Of a stretch of 64,000 nt of DNA, positions 14,744 to 23,316 are shown piece after piece. Source of the DNA: Jatrophihabitans endophyticus (GTDB taxonomy: Bacteria > Actinomycetota > Actinomycetes > Mycobacteriales > Jatrophihabitantaceae); assembly GCF_900129455.1 (NCBI RefSeq), contig NZ_FQVU01000004.1, positions 124,001 to 188,000 on the forward strand. Direction: 5' to 3'. The notes below the pieces were generated by a model. It had not been told where the DNA came from and searched no databases. It worked only from the letters and a program-made list of their open reading frames with translations. A program made the position numbers and the translations under genes. Position 1 is the first letter of the stretch; every line of letters starts with the position of its first letter.

Positions 14744-17245
14744 TCAGTGCCGGCGGTGCCGCCCGCGTCGCGTCCGTCGCGGCCGGCGCCGCGACTCCCG
14801 CCGCTGCGCCATCGACTCCGCCCACGACGCGGGGCCCGCCACCGCAGCGCCCGTCCGGACCCGGTGGTAGCGCAGGCCCGAGCCGACGCGCTGGCGCAGC
14901 GTCTGGGCGTGACGTACCCGACGGCGCAGGTCGGCGTGCTCGCGCCAGGCGGCGTCGGCCTCCGCGACGCCCACCGTCGAGGCGGGGTCGAAGATGGCGC
15001 GGTTGGCGGCGTCGCCGACGGCCCGGGTGCGCGCCGCGGTCTCGCCGTCGAACCGGCGCGCGGTCGCCTCGCCGACCTCGGCGCTGGTGAAGCTCGTCGC
15101 GTCGCCCAACCCCGACTCGGCGAGGACGTCGAGCGTCTCCTGCCACGCGCCGATCACCTGCTCGCGCGGCGCGCCGCGGCGGCGTCGTCGCAGCCGCAGT
15201 TGCTTGCGCAGCAGCAGCGCGACGGGCACGAGCAGCAGCAGTACCGCGACCACCACCACGGCGATCAGCCACCACCCGGCCGACGGGCCGCGCGAGCCCG
15301 GGACGTCGCTGCGCGGGGCGACCGCGTTGCCGTTGTCCGACGGCGCCTGGGTGGCGAGCGCGTTCGGCGTGGACGACGGGCTCGGCGACGGGGTCGGCCG
15401 AGCGCTCACGCTCGGCGCCGGGCGCTGGTTGGAGTAGGTCGAGGGGGTCGCGTCCAGCACGACCCACCCGCGCCCGGCGATGGGGATCTCCACCCACGTC
15501 CAGGCCTGCTTGTCGGTGACGTCGTAGGTGCCGGCGGGCACGGTGTCGCCCGTGCCCGAGCCGAGGCGGAAGCCGGACACGAGCCGGGCCGGCACCCCCT
15601 GGGCGCGCGCCAGCAACGTCACCAGCGTCGCGTACTGCTCGGGCGTCGCGGAGCGGGTCGGTCCGAGGATCGAGGCGAGCACGCCGGCGAACGCGGTACC
15701 GCCCGTGCTCGGGTTGGTGCTCGTCGAGCGGGTCGGTGCCGGCGTGGTCGACGCCGGCGCCGTGGCCGACGTCCCGGCCGAGGGTGCCGTGCTCGCCGGG
15801 CCGCCCGAGAGCGAGTAGTGGGTGCGCAGGTCGCGTACGAGCGCCCGCAGGAACGTCACCGCCGACGCGCCCCGCGTCTTCGTCTCGTTCTGCAGCGAGG
15901 TCAGCACGGTGCCCAACGAGCGGCGGACGGACGGCGGCAGGGCGGTGTCCGCCGGTGGGGCGGACGTCCCCGGTGTCGCCGAGCGCGGCAGGCTCTCGAA
16001 ACTGCCGCGCGGCGTGGCCGACATGACGGTGTAGCTCTGCCCGGCCCGCAGTGGCTCGCCGGGCACGATCATGCCGCTGGTGGGCTCGGTGGCGATCGGG
16101 ACGCCGCTGACGTCCTGCGGCCGGTACTGGAAGGGCAGCCACGGCGCGCCGGCGAGCGGGCCGGCGTCGATCGTGTAGCGCTGGGCGACCGAGCCGCCCT
16201 TCGGTCGCAGGCTCGGGTCGGTGTCGGCGGGGACGACGCCACCGGACGGCCGGAACTCGCGCTCGAAGGCCCAGGCGTCGCCGTCGTACACGTCGGTGTC
16301 GGCGATCGCGACGTACCGCGACGCGGTCTCTTCGAACGAGACGCCGAAGAGCCGGTGCGCCCGCGCCCGCGGATCGGTGGGCCGCAGTCCCGCGACGAAG
16401 GCGACCGGGGTCAGCGGGCCGCTGCGCTCGACGGGGGGCAGCCGCTCGGCCGAGGCCGGCGACCCCGAGAACGCACTGCTCTGCACGACCAGTGCCGCGA
16501 CCGCCGCGACCGCGACGGCGACGCCCGCGCCGGCGGCGAGCGTGCGCAGCGGCAGCACCACCCGATCGGTCGCGACCGGCAGCCCGGTGAGGCTCGGTGC
16601 CGAGCGCGGCGCCTGCTGACCCTGCGCGACGGCGTTCGCCGCGCTGGTGCTCGCGTCCTGGTCGAGCCACGCCTGGACGGCGCGCAGCACCAGCAGCGTC
16701 GCCAGCAGTGCACCGGCGAGCAGCGTGTCGTAGCACCGGCCGTCGTCGGCGTCGGTGATCGCGCGCGTCGTCGCCGCGTACGCGAGGCCGAACGTCACCA
16801 GGGCGGTCGCCGACGGCACGAGCGTCGGCCAGCCTCGACCGAGGCACTCGCCGATGATCGCGCCGCACAGCCAGCACAGCGCGATCGGGGCGACCAGCAA
16901 CGTCCGCGGGCTGACCAGGGGCAGCGCGAAGGTGAGGATCTGCGACGGGCCGTGCACCAGCCCGTCCCACAGCGAGGAGAAGCCGAACGGCTCGCGCAGC
17001 GTCACGAGCGTCGTGAAGAACACGAACCCGGCGAGGTCGACGAGCGCGGTCAACCACAGCGTGCGGACGCCGATCGCGACGACGACGACGGGGAGCAGCA
17101 CGCTGATCAGCGCCGTGCCGACGAGCGGCACCGCCATGACGTCGGCGGGGAACGCGCGCAGCCAGGGCGCGCTCGCGAGCACGCACAGGACGAGGGCCAG
17201 GGGCAGCACGAGTAGCGGCAGGGACCGGCGCAACCGCGTGTTCAC
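14744..17245 (-). CDS. TgpA/DUF3488-type membrane protein with inactive-looking transglutaminase domain
   Basis: An 833-residue protein: about six N-terminal helices (to about residue 190), another helix near 205-255, a large outer domain, a transglutaminase-like core (about 495-610), a Pro/Ser linker, a further helix (WWLIAVVVVAVLLLLVPVALLL, about 640-665) and a basic cytoplasmic tail. In active members the core has GxCxQ(F/Y)A and HAW(T/V)EV. Here the first reads ATPEQYATL and the second KQAWTWVEI, so catalytic Cys and His are Pro and Gln; the Asp strand (GWVVLDATP) remains. It is probably a non-catalytic binding module. Its GTG overlaps the DUF58 gene stop by four bases, showing coupled translation. 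Confidence 0.8.
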   Translation of the reverse strand: MNTRLRRSLPLLVLPLALVLCVLASAPWLRAFPADVMAVPLVGTALISVLLPVVVVAIGVRTLWLTALVDLAGFVFFTTLVTLREPFGFSSLWDGLVHGPSQILTFALPLVSPRTLLVAPIALCWLCGAIIGECLGRGWPTLVPSATALVTFGLAYAATTRAITDADDGRCYDTLLAGALLATLLVLRAVQAWLDQDASTSAANAVAQGQQAPRSAPSLTGLPVATDRVVLPLRTLAAGAGVAVAVAAVAALVVQSSAFSGSPASAERLPPVERSGPLTPVAFVAGLRPTDPRARAHRLFGVSFEETASRYVAIADTDVYDGDAWAFEREFRPSGGVVPADTDPSLRPKGGSVAQRYTIDAGPLAGAPWLPFQYRPQDVSGVPIATEPTSGMIVPGEPLRAGQSYTVMSATPRGSFESLPRSATPGTSAPPADTALPPSVRRSLGTVLTSLQNETKTRGASAVTFLRALVRDLRTHYSLSGGPASTAPSAGTSATAPASTTPAPTRSTSTNPSTGGTAFAGVLASILGPTRSATPEQYATLVTLLARAQGVPARLVSGFRLGSGTGDTVPAGTYDVTDKQAWTWVEIPIAGRGWVVLDATPSTYSNQRPAPSVSARPTPSPSPSSTPNALATQAPSDNGNAVAPRSDVPGSRGPSAGWWLIAVVVVAVLLLLVPVALLLRKQLRLRRRRRGAPREQVIGAWQETLDVLAESGLGDATSFTSAEVGEATARRFDGETAARTRAVGDAANRAIFDPASTVGVAEADAAWREHADLRRRVRHAQTLRQRVGSGLRYHRVRTGAAVAGPASWAESMAQRRESRRRPRRTRRGRHRRH

Positions 17246-18381
17246 GCCGTCACCTGCAGGTTCCAGGCAGCGGCCGCCTCGTCGGCGTCCTTGGCCACGA
17301 GCACGCGCACGCCGTGCGGCACCGGCCCGTCGCCGCGCTGCTCGGGGTCGAGCGAGACGAGGACGATGCGCTCGAAGCGCCGCCGCAGCCCGGCGAGGTA
17401 CGGCAGGCCGGCCGCGTCCAGGGCGCCGGTGACGACGACGAGCGAGGTCCCGCCGCGGGTCTGGCGCAGCGCCGTCAGCACCGTCTGCAGCGACCCGTCG
17501 GCGTCGGCGGAGAGCCCGGTCAGCTCGTCGACGAGCTCGGTGGGGTCACGCAGCCACGGGCCGCCGACGACGGTGCCGTCGGTGAGGCGCAGCTCGACCG
17601 GCGCGCGGTCGGTCGCCGCGGCGACGACCACCGACGCGGCGACGTCGACGGCCTCCTCGAACGACTCCTCGGTGTAGAGCCGGGGCCGCTGGTCGAACAC
17701 CACGACGGTGTAGGGCTGCGAGGTGTCGACGTTGTGGCGCACGAGCAGCCGTCCCGCACGGGCGGACGAGCGCCAGTGCACGAGCCGTACGTCGTCGCCC
17801 TCGGCGTACTCGCGCAGCCGGTGGAAGGTGACGTTGCCCTGGGGCGAGGAGTCCGAGGACGGCCCCTCGAGGTGACGGGTACGGCCGACCGGCAGCTGGC
17901 GCAGCCCCAGCACGCGCGGGTACACCCAGATGCGCTCGGTCCCGGCGTGGTGGCGGGAGAGCCGGAACAGCTCGAACGGGTCGCGGCGGGTGAGCTCGAG
18001 CGGCGGGACGTCGAAGATGCCGCGCCGCGTGGTGGGCAGCCGGTAGGCCCGGGTGCCGCTCTCGCCGCCGCGCAGGCGCGGGATCACCGTGCGCACCCGC
18101 TGCGAGCCGAACGGCTGGGTCGCGACGGCGACGGGGTGGCTGCGGCGGCTGCGGTTGGCGAAGGTGAGGAACGCGATGGCCGGTGAGCCCTTGGGGACCC
18201 GCGGCGGCTGGATCTCGCGCCCGATCGACAGCGGGGTGGGCCGGACGACGGTCGCGAGGCCGAGCAGCACGGCGGCGAGCAGCCCCAGGCCGAGCAGGTC
18301 GAAGGCCAGCCAGTCCAGCACCAGACCGAGCACCAGCGACGCGACGCCCGCGACGAGCGCGGCGATGCCGTAGGGCGTCAC
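17242..18381 (-). CDS. DUF58 domain protein
   Basis: A 379-residue protein with two N-terminal helices (ALVAGVASLVLGLVL and DLLGLGLLAAVLLGL) and a DUF58 domain (about 195-290) shown by the motif LVHWRSSARAGRLLVR. DUF58 proteins resemble von Willebrand A domains and nearly always lie beside a MoxR ATPase, as here. They are thought to be assembled or remodelled by MoxR at the membrane. The four-base overlap with the next gene and 31-bp gap after MoxR indicate one operon. Confidence 0.85.
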   Translation of the reverse strand: MTPYGIAALVAGVASLVLGLVLDWLAFDLLGLGLLAAVLLGLATVVRPTPLSIGREIQPPRVPKGSPAIAFLTFANRSRRSHPVAVATQPFGSQRVRTVIPRLRGGESGTRAYRLPTTRRGIFDVPPLELTRRDPFELFRLSRHHAGTERIWVYPRVLGLRQLPVGRTRHLEGPSSDSSPQGNVTFHRLREYAEGDDVRLVHWRSSARAGRLLVRHNVDTSQPYTVVVFDQRPRLYTEESFEEAVDVAASVVVAAATDRAPVELRLTDGTVVGGPWLRDPTELVDELTGLSADADGSLQTVLTALRQTRGGTSLVVVTGALDAAGLPYLAGLRRRFERIVLVSLDPEQRGDGPVPHGVRVLVAKDADEAAAAWNLQVTA

Positions 18382-18412
18382 GGTGTGCGGTCCCGCCGGT
18401 TCACGACGTCGC

Positions 18413-19384
18413 TCAGCTTGCCGCGACCGCGCGCGGCACCTGGACCGACTGCACCGCCCGGGCGACGAGCTCGGTGCCGGTGCGGCCCTGCAGCTCGGCG
18501 TCGGGCTGCAGGATCACGCGGTGCGACAGCACGACCGGCGCCATCGCCTTGACGTCCTCGGGGATGACGTAGCTGCGTCCCGTCGCCGCGGCGCACGCGC
18601 GTGCCGCGCGGAGCAGGGCGAGGCTGCCGCGCGGCGAGACCCCGAGCCGCAGCTCGGACATCGTGCGGGTCGCCGTGGCCACGCCGACGATGTACTGCTC
18701 CAGCGCGGGCGCGACGTCGACGTCGCGGACGACGTCGATCATCGAGCGGACGTCGGCGTCGCTGAGAACCGGCGAGAGCTGCGCGACCGTCGAGCCCGAC
18801 TTCTGGGTGCGCAGGATCTCGGCCTCGGCCTCGGCGCTCGGGTACCCGACGGACACCTTCATCAGGAAGCGGTCGAGCTGGGCCTCGGGCAGGACGTAGG
18901 TGCCCTCCATGTCGATCGGGTTCTGCGTCGCCACCACCATGAACGGCCGCGGCATCTCGTAGCCGATGCCGTCGGCGGTGAGCGTGCCCTCCTCCATCAC
19001 CTCGAGCAGCGCCGACTGCGTCTTGGGCGAGGCGCGGTTGATCTCGTCGGCGAGCACCACGTTGGCGAAGACCGGGCCGGGCTTGAACTCGAAGCGCTGC
19101 GTCGCCTGGTTCCACACCGAGACGCCGGTGACGTCCGAGGGCAGCAGGTCGGGCGTGAACTGGATGCGGTGCCACGACAGCGAGATGGACGACGCGAGCG
19201 CGCGGGCCAGCGAGGTCTTGCCGGTGCCGGGGACGTCCTCGAGCAGCAGGTGCCCCTCGGCGAGCAGGCAGATCACGGCGTTGCGGACGACGTCCGGCTT
19301 GCCCTGCAGGACGTGGCCGATGTTCTGGCAGAGCCGGTCGACCCCGTGAGCGACGCGGGCGAAGCCGTCGGCGGGACCGGTCAC
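18413..19384 (-). CDS. MoxR-family AAA+ ATPase
   Basis: A 323-residue AAA+ ATPase with Walker A GTGKTSLARAL (about residues 55-65), Walker B VVLADEINRA (about 115-124), sensor 1 VVATQNP and the C-terminal GVSPRGSLALLRAARA lid. MoxR proteins act as chaperone-like remodelling factors for partner proteins with DUF58/VWA domains. A CCAGGAGG ribosome site precedes the GTG at 19384. It lies 58 bp after the large FN3 protein on the same strand, so all four genes may form one transcript. Confidence 0.9.
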   Translation of the reverse strand: MTGPADGFARVAHGVDRLCQNIGHVLQGKPDVVRNAVICLLAEGHLLLEDVPGTGKTSLARALASSISLSWHRIQFTPDLLPSDVTGVSVWNQATQRFEFKPGPVFANVVLADEINRASPKTQSALLEVMEEGTLTADGIGYEMPRPFMVVATQNPIDMEGTYVLPEAQLDRFLMKVSVGYPSAEAEAEILRTQKSGSTVAQLSPVLSDADVRSMIDVVRDVDVAPALEQYIVGVATATRTMSELRLGVSPRGSLALLRAARACAAATGRSYVIPEDVKAMAPVVLSHRVILQPDAELQGRTGTELVARAVQSVQVPRAVAAS

Positions 19385-19442
19385 GGCTGGCCTCCTGGAG
19401 GATTCGGTGGGTGGGGGAACGGACTGAGTCTGCCGCCCGCGA

Positions 19443-22400
19443 CTACGACGTGGGGGGATCCCCGGTCACGGTGGGCTTCGCGTCGCCGCTGGTGCCGTTC
19501 GGGTTGTTCCACGAGACGGCGACCGACCAGTCACCGCTGCTGGGGGCGGTGCCGCAGGTCAGCGTGATGTTCGGCGCGGGCGAGTCCGCGGGCGATCCGG
19601 TCGTCGTGCCGCAGGACGTGCCGTCCGGGGCGAGCAGCTCGTATCTCCAGCCGGTGCACCCGGCGAGCGAGCCGGTGGCGCCGACGGTCACGCCGTCGGC
19701 GATCGTCGCACCCCAGGTGGCGGTCACGTCGCTCGCCGCGACGGTGCACGGCTGGTAGCTCGGCGGCCCACCGCTCAGCGGGATCCTGTCGACCGAGTGC
19801 CCGCCGCCGTCGGTGGTGTTGCGGTAGGTCAGCGAGACGTACCAGCCGCTCTGGTCGCCGTAGGGCTGCACGCAGTCGCCGGCCGAGACGGTCGTCGGGT
19901 TCGGCTCGCTGTTCGACGTGCCGCAGACGCTGCCGTCGGGGGCGTGCAGCGTGAGCGCCCAGCCGGTGGTGAGCGCGTCGAGGTTGGCGCTGCCGGTGTA
20001 GTTCACGCGGGCGCTGGAGCCGGAGTCCGGCCAGGCGGCGGCGAAGTCGCCGGCGGCGAGGTCGAGCGACGCCGGCGCGCCGAGCGAGACGTCGACGGTC
20101 TTGAGTGGCGACGGAACGCCGCCGTAGAGCAGCGTCCCCCCGGACGTCTCGACGACACCGGCGGTGACGGTGCAGCTGCCGTAGTAGTTCTGCAGCTGCG
20201 ACACACCCTTGACGGTGGCCGTGAGCGAGCCGCTGTCGAAGCTGCCGTCGGTCAGCCGCAGCGTGGCCTCGCCGCAGCGCAGCACGCTGCCGTCGGCCAG
20301 CGCGAACGTCTCGCCGTTCGTCGGGAACCCACCCAGCGTTACGGCAAGGGTGCAGGTGAGGTCGAGTGACGACGAGCGCGGGCACGACGCCGAGACCGAC
20401 GGGGTCGGCCAGGTGGCGCGGGCGGTCACGCCGTCCGCGGTGACCGACACCGCGGCGGCCGGGTGCCCGGGCGGGCTCACCGTCGCCTTCGCGGTGTAGG
20501 TGACGCCGGGCTTCGCGTCGGCGAAGGTGTGGGTGAGCGTCGACGCCCGTCCGCTGACGACGGTGGTGTAGGTCTGGTCGCTCCCGCCGCCGCTCAGCGT
20601 GAAGGTGACCTTGGCGCCGACACCGCCGACGGCGGCGATCGGGTCGCTGCCCAGGCTCAGGCTCACCGTCGTCGAGCTGGTGGCGCCGACCGCGGCGTCG
20701 GCCGGCTTGCTGGCGGTGAGGCGCAGGTCGCCGGCGCGCGGCGGCGCCCAGCTGGTGACGCAGCCGGTGCTGGCCGAGGGGGTGCCGACGGTGCCGTCGG
20801 TGCCGATGCCCTCGACCTGGAAGCGCAGGCCGCGGCCGAGCAGCGCGCTGCCGCCGCGCAGGACCGCGGCGGGTTGCACCGTCGTGGTCGGGTCGGCCGG
20901 GGCGTCGATCGCCGCCGGGGCGGTCGAGAGCCCGAGGCCGTCGCAGAACTGCGGGACGACCCGCCACGACGCGCTCGGGACGCAGCCGGCCGACACCGTG
21001 CCGCAGGAACGCCAGCCGATGCTCCAGTTGCCGGAGCTGTCGGCCCGCGCGGTGACGGTGCGCGGTGCGGCCGGGCCCTCGGGACCGGTGGTGACGCGGA
21101 TCGGGGCGGACGACGTCCCCTTGCCGTTGATGTAGGCCGTGACGGTCAGCTCGTACAGCGTCGAGGGGAACAGCCCGGCGAGGTTCACGCTCTGCTGGCC
21201 GTCCACCGTCACGCGCGACGGCGGTTGCGGCGCGCCGGCCCGCAGCGATCGCACGGTGACGACATACGTCCTCGGGACACAGTCGGTGCGGTCGGTGATG
21301 GGATACGTCCACGCCAGCGCGACCGAGCGGGAACCGGGGGTGGAGGTGGTGAAGGCCGGGATGTGCGGCTTCTGCGACGTCGTCGAGCAGTCGACGAGGT
21401 TGGTGACCGGCGCGACCGGCTTCGGCGCGGCGGTCGACCGGCCGGGCTGCGGTGTCGGCACGTCGTCGTTGCGGCTGCGGGTCAACGCCTCGGCGCCGCC
21501 CCCGCTGGAGATCGTCACCGCGGCGCTCTTGTCGATGCGCACCGGCCGCCGGCTGCCGTCGGTGAAGACGCCGACCGCGAGCTGGTGGTTGGGGGAGTTG
21601 ACGATGACCCGCGGCCCGCGTGCCACGACGTACGCGTCGCCGAAGCCCGCGGCCTCGACGGCGCGACCGTCCTGGCGGGCGACGGGGTAGGAGGCCAGGC
21701 CGGGCAGGCGCTCGGCGCTCCCGTCGAGGCCGATGCGCCAGAGGCCGCCGGACGCGGCGCCGAGGGTGTACAGCGACCCGCCGCTGACGGCGGGCGTCAC
21801 CAGCCGCGCGCCGGCCGGGACGTTGCCGAGCGGCGTCGGGCCGCGCAGGCCCGTGCCGTCCGGCGCGACCGAGACGACGCTCCATCCCCTGCTGCCGTGC
21901 AGCAGGAACGCGATGCGCGACGAGGCGTTGGTGGCCGCGAGCACGGTGTCGACGCCGGCCGGCGCCGCGTACCGGGCGGTGCGCTGCTGCCCGTCGCCCC
22001 AGAAGACGGTGATGTGGTCGCGGGCGGCGACGGCGACCGGGCTGTCGACGGTGCCGGTGGTCTTGACGTCGGTGGTGGCGTTCGCGACGCCGGTGAACTC
22101 GTCGAGCGAGGCGACCGCGGCCGGGCCGTCGACGGTCGCGGCCCGCTGCGAGCGCAGCCGCGCGCCGGTGGCGCTGTCCGCGGGCAGCGACAGGTGCCGC
22201 AACGTACGGGTCGAGCCGGTGCCGGCCAGCACCCACAGGTCGTTGCCGGCCGTGGCGGCCGTGCCCGGGGCGCTGCTGACCTGATCGGGCAGCGAGAGGA
22301 ACGCGCGCGGTCGGGCGGTGGCGCCACTCGCCGCGCCCTGCACGGTCGTCGCGCCGACCAGGTAGACCGACGTTCCGGTCGGTCCCGTGCGCTGCACGTA

Positions 22401-22892
22401 GGCGAAGTCGCGGGCGGCGACGGCGCTCGCGCCCGTGGCGCCGGCGCGTCGCGGCAGCGGCACACCGCCGTCCTTCTTGAGCACGAAGCCGGTCGAGTCG
22501 ACGATGTTGAACTCGCCGGTCTGCTTGTCCAGCAGCAGGGCGCCGTCGGCCATCGGCTCGACGGCGACGTCCTCGGCGCGCTGCGCGCCGACCTGCGCGC
22601 TGGCGTCCACCAGGCGCACGGTGGGCCGGCCCGAGGCGAGGTCCACCGACACCGGTGCGACCGCGTCGGCGAGCAGCACCGACCCGCCGAACAGGTCGAA
22701 GGAACGGGCGTCGTCGGGCTCGACGAGGTAGGAGACCGCGGCGACGCTGCCGCAGACGACGGCGAGGGCGGCCAGCAGGGCGACGGCCTGGCGTCGGGAC
22801 GGGCGAGCGGCGAGCGACCCGTCGGTGCGCCGCGAGCCCGACCCGGGAGCGGTCGAGAACGCCGCGGCGTCGCGCCATCGCGCTCCCACCAT
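19443..22892 (-). CDS. Large exported FN3/Ig-like repeat protein
   Basis: A 1149-residue protein. A single hydrophobic segment near residues 35-55 (AVALLAALAVVCGSVAAVSYL) after a basic cytoplasmic tail makes it a type II membrane-anchored or signal-anchored protein. Residues about 60-480 form a beta-propeller-like series of repeats; about 505-600 and 605-720 are fibronectin type III domains; the rest is Ig-like, with many Cys pairs. No enzyme motif is seen. ATG 22892 is chosen for its GAGGAGG; an upstream start at 22955 is possible. Its place before moxR suggests the envelope-exposed partner of that system. Confidence 0.75.
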   Translation of the reverse strand: MVGARWRDAAAFSTAPGSGSRRTDGSLAARPSRRQAVALLAALAVVCGSVAAVSYLVEPDDARSFDLFGGSVLLADAVAPVSVDLASGRPTVRLVDASAQVGAQRAEDVAVEPMADGALLLDKQTGEFNIVDSTGFVLKKDGGVPLPRRAGATGASAVAARDFAYVQRTGPTGTSVYLVGATTVQGAASGATARPRAFLSLPDQVSSAPGTAATAGNDLWVLAGTGSTRTLRHLSLPADSATGARLRSQRAATVDGPAAVASLDEFTGVANATTDVKTTGTVDSPVAVAARDHITVFWGDGQQRTARYAAPAGVDTVLAATNASSRIAFLLHGSRGWSVVSVAPDGTGLRGPTPLGNVPAGARLVTPAVSGGSLYTLGAASGGLWRIGLDGSAERLPGLASYPVARQDGRAVEAAGFGDAYVVARGPRVIVNSPNHQLAVGVFTDGSRRPVRIDKSAAVTISSGGGAEALTRSRNDDVPTPQPGRSTAAPKPVAPVTNLVDCSTTSQKPHIPAFTTSTPGSRSVALAWTYPITDRTDCVPRTYVVTVRSLRAGAPQPPSRVTVDGQQSVNLAGLFPSTLYELTVTAYINGKGTSSAPIRVTTGPEGPAAPRTVTARADSSGNWSIGWRSCGTVSAGCVPSASWRVVPQFCDGLGLSTAPAAIDAPADPTTTVQPAAVLRGGSALLGRGLRFQVEGIGTDGTVGTPSASTGCVTSWAPPRAGDLRLTASKPADAAVGATSSTTVSLSLGSDPIAAVGGVGAKVTFTLSGGGSDQTYTTVVSGRASTLTHTFADAKPGVTYTAKATVSPPGHPAAAVSVTADGVTARATWPTPSVSASCPRSSSLDLTCTLAVTLGGFPTNGETFALADGSVLRCGEATLRLTDGSFDSGSLTATVKGVSQLQNYYGSCTVTAGVVETSGGTLLYGGVPSPLKTVDVSLGAPASLDLAAGDFAAAWPDSGSSARVNYTGSANLDALTTGWALTLHAPDGSVCGTSNSEPNPTTVSAGDCVQPYGDQSGWYVSLTYRNTTDGGGHSVDRIPLSGGPPSYQPCTVAASDVTATWGATIADGVTVGATGSLAGCTGWRYELLAPDGTSCGTTTGSPADSPAPNITLTCGTAPSSGDWSVAVSWNNPNGTSGDAKPTVTGDPPTS

Positions 22893-23316
22893 CGAGCCTC
22901 CTCGCTCTCCCGTCACCGCCGTCACTGCACCTCGGGGCACCCGCCGTGCGGGCACTGCGGCGGCGGCCGCGACACGTCACCGGCATGACGTGGGGCCGCG
23001 GTTAAGAGAGTAGTCGAGGAAACGAAGATTTCACCTCACCCGTCCAAATCGGGACGAGATCGCGACCGCGCGCCCGCGGACGGGCTCCCGAACCACGCGG
23101 CGGACGTCGCCGCGCGCCCCCCGGGGCCCGCCGGTTCGCGTGCGGATCGCGGCCACCCCCCGGCCCTCGTGCCGCGGTGCGGGACTATTCTTCGGTGGAC
23201 GTGCGCGACCGACGTGGTGGAGTGCGTCGAGCAGCGGCCGAGCGGTTGCACCGCGAGCGCACGACCGAGCACGAACCAGGCACCGAACCAGGCACGCAGC
23301 ACAGCAAGGGGACCGT
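22893..23316. other. 424-bp divergent intergenic region
   Basis: Separates the FN3 protein from ctaD. It is less GC-rich around 23000-23040 (GTTAAGAGAG ... GAAGATTTCACC), where the minus-strand promoter for the FN3 gene is likely. For ctaD a TATTCT box at 23186-23191 is a candidate -10 without a good -35, which would give a leader of about 120 nt. No ORF or RNA that I can support. Confidence 0.4.

Noticed and set aside
14667-17186. Very long open frames opposite or offset to real genes (for example in the transglutaminase, FN3 and kinase regions)
   Set aside because: In DNA this GC-rich, wrong frames stay open by chance. Their products are Arg/Ala/Pro-rich without domain motifs, while the chosen frames show clear families.
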